From NCBI RefSeq assembly GCF_009728735.1, contig NZ_CP024636.1:2655366-2667082 (forward strand): a stretch of 11,717 bases of DNA, written 5' to 3'. Positions 1 through 7,913 of this stretch are shown piece by piece. This DNA is from Pantoea phytobeneficialis (GTDB taxonomy: Bacteria > Pseudomonadota > Gammaproteobacteria > Enterobacterales > Enterobacteriaceae). Numbering within the stretch: position 1 is the first letter of the stretch; each line of letters begins with the position of its first letter. Position numbers and translations under genes: made by a program. Below the pieces are notes generated by a model. It was not told the origin of the DNA and did no database searches. It saw only the letters and a program-made list of their open reading frames with translations.

Positions 1-2850
1 GCCGGTTCGGTGGTCACCATCTCCGACGGCAGCACGGTGCTGGGTTCCGTCACCGTGGGGACGGGCGGTACCTGGAGCTTCACCACCAGCGCGCTGAGCA
101 ACGGTACTCATCCGCTGAGCGTGACGGTGAAAGACACTGCCGGTAACGTCAGCGGCACCACCTCGGCCATCATCACGGTGGATACCGTGGCCCCGACGGC
201 GTCAACGCTGGTGATCACCAACGATGCCACCAACACGGTGGTGCCGAGCGGCGGTTCAACCAACGACAGTACTCCGGTGCTGAGCGGTACGGCGGAAGTC
301 GGCAGCAAAGTCACCATCTATGACGGCAGCACGGTGCTGGGCACGCTGACGGTCGGCGGGGCAGGTACCTGGAGCTTCACCACCGCCACCCTCAGCAACG
401 GTACCCATCCGCTGAGCGTGACGGTGACCGATGCGGCAGGTAACGTCAGCGGTACCACCTCGGCCAGCGTGATCATCGACACCGTGGCCCCGGCGGCGGT
501 GACGGGTCTGACGGCGACCAACAACAATGGTACGCCGGTCACCATCCCCAACAACGGCACCACCAACGACAACACCCCGGCGCTCAGCGGTACGGCGGAG
601 GCGGGTGCGAAGGTCAGCATCTACGACGGGGCGACCCTGCTGGGCACCACCACCGCAGGCAGCAACGGGGCGTGGAGCTTTATCACCAGCACCCTGACTG
701 AAGGGACGCATACCCTGAACGTCACGGCGACCGATGCGGCGGGCAACGTCAGCCCGAACGCCTCCGTCACCCTGACGGTGGATACGGTGGCACCAACCGC
801 GTCAACGCTGACTATCACCAACGATTCGGTCACACCAAACGTGACGGTACCGAGCGGCGGCTCGACCAGAGATACCACGCCGGTACTGAGCGGTACGGCA
901 GAAGTGGGCAGTCGCGTCACTATCTATGACGGCGCGACGATCCTCGGCTCGGTTTCTGTCGGGGCTGGAGGTACGTGGAGCTTTACCACTGCGGTACTTG
1001 CTAATGGTTCACATTCGTTAAGCGTCACAGTAACGGATACGGCAGGCAACATCAGTGGCACCACTTCGGCAACGGTGATTGTTGATACCGTGGCACCGAC
1101 GGCAGCTACCGGGCTGGCGGTCAACACGGCGGGTACCCTCCTGACGGGTACGGGCGAAGCCGGTACCACGGTTACCGTGAAAGACGCCGGGGGTAACACC
1201 ATCGGCACTGGCACTGTGGCCAGCAATGGCAGCTTCTCCGTGACGCTGACAACCGCGCAAACCACCGGGGCGACGTTGTCTGTCTCCCTGACGGATGCAG
1301 CAGGCAACACATCGCCGACGGCGACTGTGCTGGGTGCGATCAAAATCGTGGCGGCGAATGACCTCACAGAAGTGGATTACACCACCTCTACCGCGACGGT
1401 AAACAATGGCACCACCAGCGTCAGCCATTCAGCACTGGCAACGGTGAATCTGGGAACCGTATTGGGTCTCAACGTATTGTCGAACGGTAACGCTTATATC
1501 TTCAGCGTAGGCAATGACGATACGCGTAGCGTGACCTTGAATGGTACGGTTGGCGGTATCTCACTGATTGCTAACTACAATCTGTATCTCTATCAGCAGA
1601 CCAGTACGGGGTGGACGCTGGTATCGGTGACCAACAACTATCTCTCGACCGGATTGATCAATCTGGGCTCGAAAACAGGGGTGAACGTCAACTACAACAA
1701 CCTGGGGACCGGGACTTATGCGGTGGTGATTGGTTCGACCGGCGGGGTTTCCTTACTGCCGACCACCACTATCACAACGGTCACGGATACCACCGTGATG
1801 GCGGTAACAGTGGCGGCTACCGTCACCGGTAACTTGCTGACCAACGATACCAGCTCAGTAGCCGGTACCGTGCCATCAGGTACGGCGGTGACCTCGGTTT
1901 CGGGTCATACGGTGGGCACCAGTACCTCGTTCAGTACTACTTACGGCACGTTAACCATCGACTCTCATGGCAACTACACCTATACGCTGAAGGCCGGGCT
2001 GGATATCGACACACTGCCAGCCGCAGACACCTTCACCTATACGGTGACTGATGCTCAGGGCGTTGCCACCACGGCCACTTTGACCGTTGATCTGGTGCAT
2101 TCAACGGGTACGGCATCGTTGTTAGCTGTGAACAGTCTGTTTGCGGAAGCCTCAACCACGACCGATAGCGACAGCTCGGTGAGCGGCAGCATCTGGGCCG
2201 ACAGCACGACCAGTCACACCGGTACGCTGACCATCACCAATGAGCACGGTGATTCCACCACCGTGAGCAGCAGTGGCAGTACTGCGGTGGCGGGTGATTA
2301 CGGCACCTTAAGCATTGCCGCAGACGGTAGCTATACCTATGCGCTGAGTGCCGACATTAACGTGCAGAACATCACTCACAAGGAGGTGTTTAGCTACACC
2401 CTGGCGTCAACCGACGGCACCCTCATCAGCAATTCGTTCACCATTGAGCTGCATCCGACCATTACCGGAACCTCGGCGGCGGATACGCTGACCAGCAGCG
2501 CCTATGACGACACCATCACCTCGGGTGCCGGAGCAGACACGCTGGTTTACCACTTGCTGAATGCGGCAGATGCCACCGGTGGCAATGGACACGATACCTG
2601 GACTGATTTCTCTGTCGCAAATGGCGACAAGATTGACGTCAGTAACCTGCTTATTGGCTGGAATGATGACACAAGTAACGTTAATGATTTTGTGAAAGTG
2701 GATCATACCGCTGATGGCAATACCGTGCTCTCGATCGACCGTGACGGAACCGGAACGGCTTACAGCAGCACCCAGTTGGTGACCGTGGAAGGCACTAACG
2801 CATCACTGGAGGAGTTGCTGCAACAACCGCACCAGAACCACACAGCGTAA
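1..2850 (+). CDS. bapA: BapA/LapF-type giant biofilm adhesin, C-terminal part (5' partial)
   Basis: This is the secreted surface adhesin of the cassette. The frame is open from base 1 and ends at TAA 2848-2850, giving 949 visible residues; the start lies upstream of the window. Four tandem bacterial Ig-like domains follow one partial copy, each new domain starting near a D-T-V-A-P motif (D61, D160, D261, D362) and containing GTAE.GS.V.IYDG, GTWSF and DAAGN blocks. The fourth is a shorter, diverged Ig type ending near 445. Residues 446-587 form a different Asn/Thr-rich module also found near the C-terminus of Bap-like proteins. Residues 588-700 and 702-818 look like two VCBS/cadherin-like domains (YGTLTI..G.YTYTL, FTYTVTD). 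Residues 820-949 resemble the VCA0849-type type I secretion target, with a degenerate RTX-like stretch (GAGADTLVY, ATGGNGHDTWTDF). There is almost no Cys, as expected for an exported RTX adhesin. The three following genes encode its probable exporter. Family assignment is firm; the gene name follows Salmonella bapA by analogy. Confidence 0.9.
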   Translation, partial: AGSVVTISDGSTVLGSVTVGTGGTWSFTTSALSNGTHPLSVTVKDTAGNVSGTTSAIITVDTVAPTASTLVITNDATNTVVPSGGSTNDSTPVLSGTAEVGSKVTIYDGSTVLGTLTVGGAGTWSFTTATLSNGTHPLSVTVTDAAGNVSGTTSASVIIDTVAPAAVTGLTATNNNGTPVTIPNNGTTNDNTPALSGTAEAGAKVSIYDGATLLGTTTAGSNGAWSFITSTLTEGTHTLNVTATDAAGNVSPNASVTLTVDTVAPTASTLTITNDSVTPNVTVPSGGSTRDTTPVLSGTAEVGSRVTIYDGATILGSVSVGAGGTWSFTTAVLANGSHSLSVTVTDTAGNISGTTSATVIVDTVAPTAATGLAVNTAGTLLTGTGEAGTTVTVKDAGGNTIGTGTVASNGSFSVTLTTAQTTGATLSVSLTDAAGNTSPTATVLGAIKIVAANDLTEVDYTTSTATVNNGTTSVSHSALATVNLGTVLGLNVLSNGNAYIFSVGNDDTRSVTLNGTVGGISLIANYNLYLYQQTSTGWTLVSVTNNYLSTGLINLGSKTGVNVNYNNLGTGTYAVVIGSTGGVSLLPTTTITTVTDTTVMAVTVAATVTGNLLTNDTSSVAGTVPSGTAVTSVSGHTVGTSTSFSTTYGTLTIDSHGNYTYTLKAGLDIDTLPAADTFTYTVTDAQGVATTATLTVDLVHSTGTASLLAVNSLFAEASTTTDSDSSVSGSIWADSTTSHTGTLTITNEHGDSTTVSSSGSTAVAGDYGTLSIAADGSYTYALSADINVQNITHKEVFSYTLASTDGTLISNSFTIELHPTITGTSAADTLTSSAYDDTITSGAGADTLVYHLLNAADATGGNGHDTWTDFSVANGDKIDVSNLLIGWNDDTSNVNDFVKVDHTADGNTVLSIDRDGTGTAYSSTQLVTVEGTNASLEELLQQPHQNHTA
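178..1335 (+). repeat. Tandem Ig-domain coding repeats, about 300 bp each
   Basis: Units begin near 178, 475, 778 and 1081, spaced 297, 303 and 303 bp, so each is 99-101 codons; a partial unit occupies 1-177. The first two copies are nearly identical in DNA over parts of their length: positions 97-168 and 394-465 differ at only a handful of bases. The unit at 475-777 and the second half of the 778-1080 unit are more diverged. The last unit (1081-1335) is shorter and of another Ig subtype. The array surely continues upstream of the window. Confidence 0.85.
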
Positions 2851-2879
2851 CCCTTGTTATCTGAGGCAGGATGCACCCC

Positions 2880-2905
2880 GGGCACAGGATGTGCCCCTTT
2901 CTCTT
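2880..2905 (+). terminator. Hairpin with T/C-rich tail between adhesin and TolC-like gene, possible partial terminator
   Basis: GGGCACA (2880-2886) and TGTGCCC (2890-2896) form a perfect 7-bp stem around a 3-base GGA loop. The stem is followed by CCTTTCTCTT rather than a pure T run. It sits 30 bp after the adhesin stop and before the better start of the next gene. The tail is weak, so I read it as an attenuator or processing site that lets part of the transcription continue into the exporter genes. This is inferred from the sequence only. Confidence 0.4.
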
Positions 2906-2912
2906 AATGACT

Positions 2913-2919
2913 GGTGGAG
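2913..2919 (+). promoter_or_regulatory. Ribosome binding site that fixes the TolC-like gene start at 2925
   Basis: GGTGGAG lies 5 bases before ATG 2925. The in-frame ATG at 2871 has AGGCAGG directly against it, with no spacing, and would add 18 residues encoded across the hairpin in front of a good signal peptide. Confidence 0.7.
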
Positions 2920-2924
2920 TATCG

Positions 2925-4376
2925 ATGGACCTGATGCAATCAAGCGCAATATATCGCCGTTCCTGGAAGCTCAGCGTTTTCTGTGCTGGCATCGCTTTTC
3001 TCAGTAATTCTCAAGCAAACGCGGCCGATGACGCCCTGACAAGGGCCGGACGCATTACCACTCAGGGTCTGACACAACAGCAGGATCTACCTTCATTAAC
3101 CGGCGAAGTTGCCGAACCCGCGTTAAACCACATCCCGGACACCCTGACGCTCAATCAGGCAGTGCAGCGAGCGGTGCACTGGCATCCCGATATTGCCGAA
3201 GCGGTAGGAAAACTGCTGGAGCAGGCCAATCAGGTTGATGTGGCGAAAGCAAAATATTATCCGCAGGTGAGTGCCGGGATGAATAATGGCTACTCCAACG
3301 CTTACACCGAAAAAGGCTACAGCCCCTCGTTTGTCCTGTCGGTGTCGCAGATGTTGTATGACTTCGGCAAAGTCAGCAGCTCGGTGCGATCGGCGGAAGC
3401 AGGCGTCGCGGAAGAGCAGGCCAACGTGCTGGTCAGCATTGATACCGTGGCGCATGACACGGCAGCCGCGCTGGTTGAAGTACAGGGTTATCAGCAACTG
3501 GTGGTCATCGCACAACAACAACTGGCGTCGCTGAATAAAATTGGCGATTTAGCCAGACAGCGTAATGACGAAGGGGCGGCTTCCCTTTCTGATGCCACGC
3601 AAACCGATGCCCGTATTGAAGGGGCGCGCACCACCCTGACGCAATATCAGGCCAATCTGAATCGCTGGCGTGCCACGCTGGCAACCTACCTCGGCTGGGC
3701 AACGGTCAATAAAGTCAGCGATGATTTTCCCGCGAAGCTGATGCGTTCCTGTCAGTCGTCGCAGGCGGAAGACCGTCTGATTCCGGCGGTGCTGGCAGCC
3801 TGGGCGGCGGCCAACCAGGCGCAAGCCAAGCTGGATAACGCCAACGCGCAGATGCTGCCGACTATCTCGCTGGAACCGGAAGTCACCCACTACCTTAACG
3901 ATCACTATGCCAGCAGTGAAACGCTGGATCGCACCCAGTATTCCGCCTGGGTCAAAGTCGAAATGCCGATTTATCAAGGGGGCGGCATGACCGCCAGTCG
4001 TGATGCGGCGGCCAATGCCGTCAGCGCGGCTAATGCGGCGGTCAACTCGGCACGGCTTAAAGCACGCCAACAGCTGAGTGAATCGCAGAATACCTCGCAA
4101 AGTCTGGCGCTGACGCTCAACATTCTGGGACGGCAACAACAGCTAAGCGAGAAAACGCAGCAACTCTACCAGGACCAATATTTGCAGCTCGGCACCCGCC
4201 CGCTGCTCGACGTGCTGAACGCCGAACAGGAGGTCTACCAGACCCGCTTTACGCTTCAGCAAACCATCAGTCAGTTACGCTCACTGCAACTCGATTGCCT
4301 TTACAGCACCGGGCATATGCGGTCGGCGTTCGCCCTGAATAATCAGCGCATCCAGTCCGTGGAGATTCAGCCATGA
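2925..4376 (+). CDS. TolC-family outer membrane channel of the adhesin type I secretion system
   Basis: This is the outer membrane and periplasmic tunnel component, which should dock onto the HlyD-type protein encoded downstream to export the adhesin. From ATG 2925 the product is 483 residues, the normal size for this family. The N-terminus is a signal peptide: basic stretch YRRSWK (10-15), hydrophobic LSVFCAGIAFL (16-26), and an A-N-A cleavage site near residue 33. About 38 polar residues precede the first TolC repeat, which starts at DTLTLNQAV (D72). Family signatures follow: KYYPQVSAG, LYDFGKVSSSV, a second repeat with ANAQMLPTISLEPEV and MPIYQGGGMTASRDAA, then LGTRPLLDVLNAEQEVYQTRF. The gene starts 74 bp after the adhesin and overlaps the ABC transporter gene by 4 bp (ATGA). 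It corresponds by position to Salmonella bapB. The alternative start is ATG 2871. Confidence 0.92.
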   Translation: MDLMQSSAIYRRSWKLSVFCAGIAFLSNSQANAADDALTRAGRITTQGLTQQQDLPSLTGEVAEPALNHIPDTLTLNQAVQRAVHWHPDIAEAVGKLLEQANQVDVAKAKYYPQVSAGMNNGYSNAYTEKGYSPSFVLSVSQMLYDFGKVSSSVRSAEAGVAEEQANVLVSIDTVAHDTAAALVEVQGYQQLVVIAQQQLASLNKIGDLARQRNDEGAASLSDATQTDARIEGARTTLTQYQANLNRWRATLATYLGWATVNKVSDDFPAKLMRSCQSSQAEDRLIPAVLAAWAAANQAQAKLDNANAQMLPTISLEPEVTHYLNDHYASSETLDRTQYSAWVKVEMPIYQGGGMTASRDAAANAVSAANAAVNSARLKARQQLSESQNTSQSLALTLNILGRQQQLSEKTQQLYQDQYLQLGTRPLLDVLNAEQEVYQTRFTLQQTISQLRSLQLDCLYSTGHMRSAFALNNQRIQSVEIQP

Positions 4377-6553
4377 CGCAAATGCAGATTCCAGAAACCC
4401 CAGGCGCAAAGCCCGATCACGCTGAAGGCGGTGTGCCGTTACAGGGATGGGCAACGGCGATCATCCAGATCGCCACCCATTATCGTTTACCCTGCTCACC
4501 GGGCATGATCCTGGCTTCCAGCGAATGGCAGGGTAAGCAGACGCGCGATAAGGCGCTGCGCCATCTGGCGCGTCAGGCCGGTTTATCGCTGCAATTGTAT
4601 GATGATGAGAAATGGCAGGTGACCCACTGGCGGCTGCCGCTGGCGGTCGAACTGAATGATGGCCAGGTGGGGGTGATCACCTCCTTTGATGGCGAGGACG
4701 AAGTGCGGGTGCATTTTGCCGGTGATGAGCAACCCACACCGCTTTCCCTGCTCGCGTTGCTGGCGGATGTGCGTTTTGCCGCGGCGTTTCGCCCGTTGGC
4801 CCCGGCCAAAGACAGCCGGGTCGATCGCTACCTGGAAACCGTTAAGCCGGACTGGCTGCGCCGCCTGGTACTGAAAGATCTGCGCCCCTACGGCTATGTG
4901 ATGCTGGGATCTTTCCTGATCAACCTGCTGGCGCTGGTTGGCATTATCTTCTCGATGCAGGTCTACGACCGGGTGATACCGGCGCAGTCTTATCCGACAT
5001 TGTATGTACTTTATATCGGCGTGATTATTTCGGTGGTGTTCACCTATATCCTGCGCGTCGGGCGCGACCATGTTACCGACCTGCTCGGCAAACGGGCGGA
5101 TATGCGTGTGTCGGACCGGGTGTTTGGTCATGCGTTGCGCCTGCGCAACAGCGCCGTACCGCGTTCAACCGGCACCTTTATCTCGCAACTGCGCGAACTG
5201 GAGGCGATCCGTGAGATGGTCACCTCCACCACCGTGACGGCGATTGTCGATATGCCGTTCTTCCTGCTGTTTTTGCTGGTGATGGCGATCATTGCACCGC
5301 AACTGGCGTGGATTGCACCGGTAGCGGTGATCCTGATGGTGTTGCCGGGCCTGTTTATGCAGAAAAAACTGTCGAAGCTGGCGCAGCAGGCGCTGAAGGA
5401 GTCGACATTACGCAACGCCGTGCTGGTGGAGAGTGTGCAGGGGCTGGAGGATATCAAACTGATGCAGGCGGAGGATCGCTTCCTGCAACAGTGGAACAGC
5501 TACATCCGCATCACCGCGCAATCCGGGGTGGAAACCCGTAAGGCAATGCATTCGCTGATCAGTTGGGGAGTGACCATTCAGGGGATGGTGTACGCCACGG
5601 TGATTGTGATTGGTGCGCCGATGGTGATTAACGGTGATATCACCACCGGTGCGATTGTGGCGGCCTCGTTGCTGTCATCCCGCATGATCGCGCCGATGGC
5701 GACGCTGTGCGGCGTGCTGGCTCGCTGGCAGCAGGTGAAAGCGGCGAAAACCAGTCTCGATGGCCTGATGACGTTGCCGGTGGAGAACAGCACCGACGAA
5801 ACCCGCATTCATTGTCCGGTGCTGTTTGGTAATTATCAGTTTAACGAGGCGATGTTCCGTTACTACAGCGACACGCTCACCGTCGCGCTACGCATCAACC
5901 GTCTGACCATTAAACAGGGCGAACGCATTGCCATCCTCGGGCGCAACGGGGCCGGTAAATCGACCATGTTGCAGGCGATGATTGGCGGCGTGGAGTTAAT
6001 TGGCGGTGAATTGCTGCTGGATAACCTCAGCCTGCCGCATATCGATCTGGCAGATGTGCGGCGCAACGTCGGTCTGATGACGCAGAACGCACGGCTGTTC
6101 CACGGCACCCTGCGGGAAAACCTGACTATGGGGGCGGCACACGCCACCGATGACGCCATTTTTGCCGCGCTGGTGGTCAGCGGCGGTGCTGACTTTATTC
6201 ATCGTTTGCCGCTCGGCCTTGATCATCCGGTGATGGAAGGGGGCGTGGGCTTATCCGGTGGACAGCGCCAGTCGGTGCTGCTGGCCCGCATGCTGCTGCG
6301 CGACCCGAATATCGTGCTGCTGGATGAGCCAACCGCCTCACTGGATGATCACACTGAGAAAGAGTTTATCGAACGACTTGGGCAGTGGCTGAATGGCCGC
6401 ACCCTGGTAGTCGCCACCCATCGTGCTGCGATTCTCGCGCTGGTGGATCGCATTCTGGTGCTGAAGGAAGGACAACTGGTGATGGACAGCCCGAAAGAGA
6501 ATGCGTTGCCGCCACCGCGCGCCAGCCATGCGCGCCCGGAGGTTAACCCATGA
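4373..6553 (+). CDS. Type I secretion ABC transporter (permease-ATPase), LapB/BapC type
   Basis: This inner membrane ATPase powers adhesin export. It has 726 residues, typical of full-length type I exporters. Residues about 20-130 form a C39-like domain; in a hand alignment G25 replaces the catalytic Cys and Q98 the catalytic His, so it should bind substrate without cleaving it. Six hydrophobic segments lie near 177-197, 210-229, 292-309, 313-332, 398-420 and 427-448. The nucleotide-binding domain is complete: Walker A GRNGAGKST (G523-T531), Q-loop Q571, signature LSGGQ (L627-Q631), Walker B IVLLDE (ending D651, E652) and H-loop H683. The protein should work as a homodimer. The start has GGAG 8 bases upstream and overlaps the channel gene's stop; the end overlaps the next gene in the same way. 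A bacteriocin exporter is ruled out by the missing protease residues and by the adjoining adhesin. Confidence 0.95.
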   Translation: MTQMQIPETPGAKPDHAEGGVPLQGWATAIIQIATHYRLPCSPGMILASSEWQGKQTRDKALRHLARQAGLSLQLYDDEKWQVTHWRLPLAVELNDGQVGVITSFDGEDEVRVHFAGDEQPTPLSLLALLADVRFAAAFRPLAPAKDSRVDRYLETVKPDWLRRLVLKDLRPYGYVMLGSFLINLLALVGIIFSMQVYDRVIPAQSYPTLYVLYIGVIISVVFTYILRVGRDHVTDLLGKRADMRVSDRVFGHALRLRNSAVPRSTGTFISQLRELEAIREMVTSTTVTAIVDMPFFLLFLLVMAIIAPQLAWIAPVAVILMVLPGLFMQKKLSKLAQQALKESTLRNAVLVESVQGLEDIKLMQAEDRFLQQWNSYIRITAQSGVETRKAMHSLISWGVTIQGMVYATVIVIGAPMVINGDITTGAIVAASLLSSRMIAPMATLCGVLARWQQVKAAKTSLDGLMTLPVENSTDETRIHCPVLFGNYQFNEAMFRYYSDTLTVALRINRLTIKQGERIAILGRNGAGKSTMLQAMIGGVELIGGELLLDNLSLPHIDLADVRRNVGLMTQNARLFHGTLRENLTMGAAHATDDAIFAALVVSGGADFIHRLPLGLDHPVMEGGVGLSGGQRQSVLLARMLLRDPNIVLLDEPTASLDDHTEKEFIERLGQWLNGRTLVVATHRAAILALVDRILVLKEGQLVMDSPKENALPPPRASHARPEVNP

Positions 6554-7770
6554 AACAGTTACCTGCGAAATTACGCCTGGTGGCGGCAGAAGGGGATTCC
6601 TCGGACGATCTGGCGGGCGATCTGCAATCAGAAACCCACTATTCAGGTGCGGTGCGCTTGATTGTCATCAGCTTCTTTTTATTACTGGTCACCTGCGTCT
6701 GGGCTTATTTTGGCGTGCTGGATGAAGTCTCTACCGGTACCGGCAAGGTGATCCCCAGCTCCCATGACCAGGTGCTGCAATCGCTGGAGGGAGGCATCCT
6801 GGACGAAATCTATGTGCACGAGGGCAGCCATGTCGAAGCCGGTCAGGTGGTGGCGAAACTGGACCCGATCCGCTCGGAGTCGAGCGTTGGGGAGAGTGCG
6901 GCGCGCTATCGTGCGGCGCTGGCAGCCAGTGCCCGTCTTAATGCCGAGGTCAACGATTTGCCGCTCAGCTTCCCGGCAGAGCTGAATAAATTTCCCGATC
7001 TGATTGCGTCAGAAACCCGCCTGTTCAAAACCCGTCGCGCGCAACTGAAAGATGCTACCGCACAGATCCAGCAATCGCTTAGCCTTGCTAACCGTGAGTT
7101 GGCGATTACCGAACGTCTGGCAAAAACCGGTGCGGCCAGTAGCGTCGAAGTGCTGCGTTTGCAGCGTGACAAATCCGACCTTGAGCTGAAGATGACCGAT
7201 ATGCGCTCGCAATATTATGTCCAGGCGCGTGAGGATCTGGCGAAAGCCACGGCGGAAGCCGACAGCCTGTTGCAGACGGTTCGTGGGCGTGAGGATACCG
7301 TCAGTCGCCTGACCATTCGTGCCCCGATGCGTGGCGTGGTGAAAGACATCAAGGTAACCACGGTCGGTGGGGTGATCCCGCCCAATGGGGAGCTGATGAA
7401 CATTGTGCCGATGGATGATCATCTGTTGATTGAGGCACGCCTGTCACCGCGCGATATTGCGTTTATTCACCCGGACCAGAAAGCGTTGGTGAAAATCTCC
7501 GCTTATGATTATTCAATCTATGGGGGGCTGGATGGGGTGGTGGAGAGCATTTCACCGGATACCATTCAGGATGAGGTGAAGCCGGAGATTTACTACTACC
7601 GTGTGTATATCCGCACCGATCATGATTATGTGCAGAATAAAGCCGGTAAACGTTTCTCAATCAGCCCCGGTATGGTTGCTACGGTGGATATCAAAACCGG
7701 CGAGAAGACGGTGATGGATTATCTGATTAAACCGTTTAACCGCGCCAAAGAGGCCATGCGCGAACGTTAA
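6550..7770 (+). CDS. HlyD-family membrane fusion protein of type I secretion, LapC/BapD type
   Basis: This periplasmic adaptor joins the ABC transporter to the outer membrane channel. It has 406 residues. A short cytoplasmic tail is followed by one membrane anchor (about 36-55, LIVISFFLLLVTCVWAYFGV). The first half of the biotinyl-lipoyl-like domain is at about 63-107 (GTGKVIPSSHDQVLQSLEGG, V.EG..VEAGQVVAKLD). A long helical, coiled-coil region runs to about 253. The second lipoyl half (LTIRAPMRGVVKDI, from L254) leads into the beta-barrel segment. The C-terminus KTGEKTVMDYLIKPF (from K382) is the usual end of type I HlyD proteins. The start overlaps the transporter stop (ATGA), with GGAGG 7 bases upstream. 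The terminator at 7810-7855 follows, so this is the last gene of the operon. Confidence 0.95.
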   Translation: MKQLPAKLRLVAAEGDSSDDLAGDLQSETHYSGAVRLIVISFFLLLVTCVWAYFGVLDEVSTGTGKVIPSSHDQVLQSLEGGILDEIYVHEGSHVEAGQVVAKLDPIRSESSVGESAARYRAALAASARLNAEVNDLPLSFPAELNKFPDLIASETRLFKTRRAQLKDATAQIQQSLSLANRELAITERLAKTGAASSVEVLRLQRDKSDLELKMTDMRSQYYVQAREDLAKATAEADSLLQTVRGREDTVSRLTIRAPMRGVVKDIKVTTVGGVIPPNGELMNIVPMDDHLLIEARLSPRDIAFIHPDQKALVKISAYDYSIYGGLDGVVESISPDTIQDEVKPEIYYYRVYIRTDHDYVQNKAGKRFSISPGMVATVDIKTGEKTVMDYLIKPFNRAKEAMRER

Positions 7771-7809
7771 TTGCAGCCGACGAGAATCTTCGCGATAATC
7801 AGCCGCATC

Positions 7810-7855
7810 AAATCCCTTCCTCGTCGGGTTTAACGACGCGGAAGGGATTTTTTTT
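7810..7855 (+). terminator. Strong intrinsic terminator of the adhesin export operon
   Basis: AAATCCCTTCC (7810-7820) pairs perfectly with GGAAGGGATTT (7840-7850), an 11-bp stem. Beyond a single T/C mismatch, CGTCG (7822-7826) pairs with CGACG (7834-7838), extending it. Eight T residues (7848-7855) close the element. The upstream side has only three A residues, so it should mainly stop plus-strand transcription and insulate speB from the operon. Confidence 0.93.
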
Positions 7856-7913
7856 GGTCATATTTCACCTATAACTAATCTCACGCAGATTCAGGATATA
7901 AAGAGGACGATTT

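Noticed and set aside
256..1428. Several minus-strand open frames opposite the adhesin repeats (99-151 residues)
   Set aside because: They are regularly spaced like the Ig repeats, lie opposite a strongly coding frame, and their repeated Val/Leu/Pro-rich products mirror that frame. They have no convincing ribosome binding sites.
2407..2706. Minus-strand 99-residue frame at the adhesin secretion signal
   Set aside because: It lies opposite the strongly supported C-terminal secretion domain, with no ribosome binding site or recognisable domain.
2871..2924. Upstream ATG 2871 as the start of the TolC-like gene
   Set aside because: It has no properly spaced ribosome binding site, the added 18 residues cross a hairpin, and the signal peptide and GGTGGAG site point to ATG 2925.
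7777..7827. CCGACGA (7777-7783) complementary to TCGTCGG (7821-7827), a possible anti-terminator
   Set aside because: The pairing competes only with the small inner 5-bp stem. The outer 11-bp stem and T run of the terminator stay intact, so switching is unlikely.
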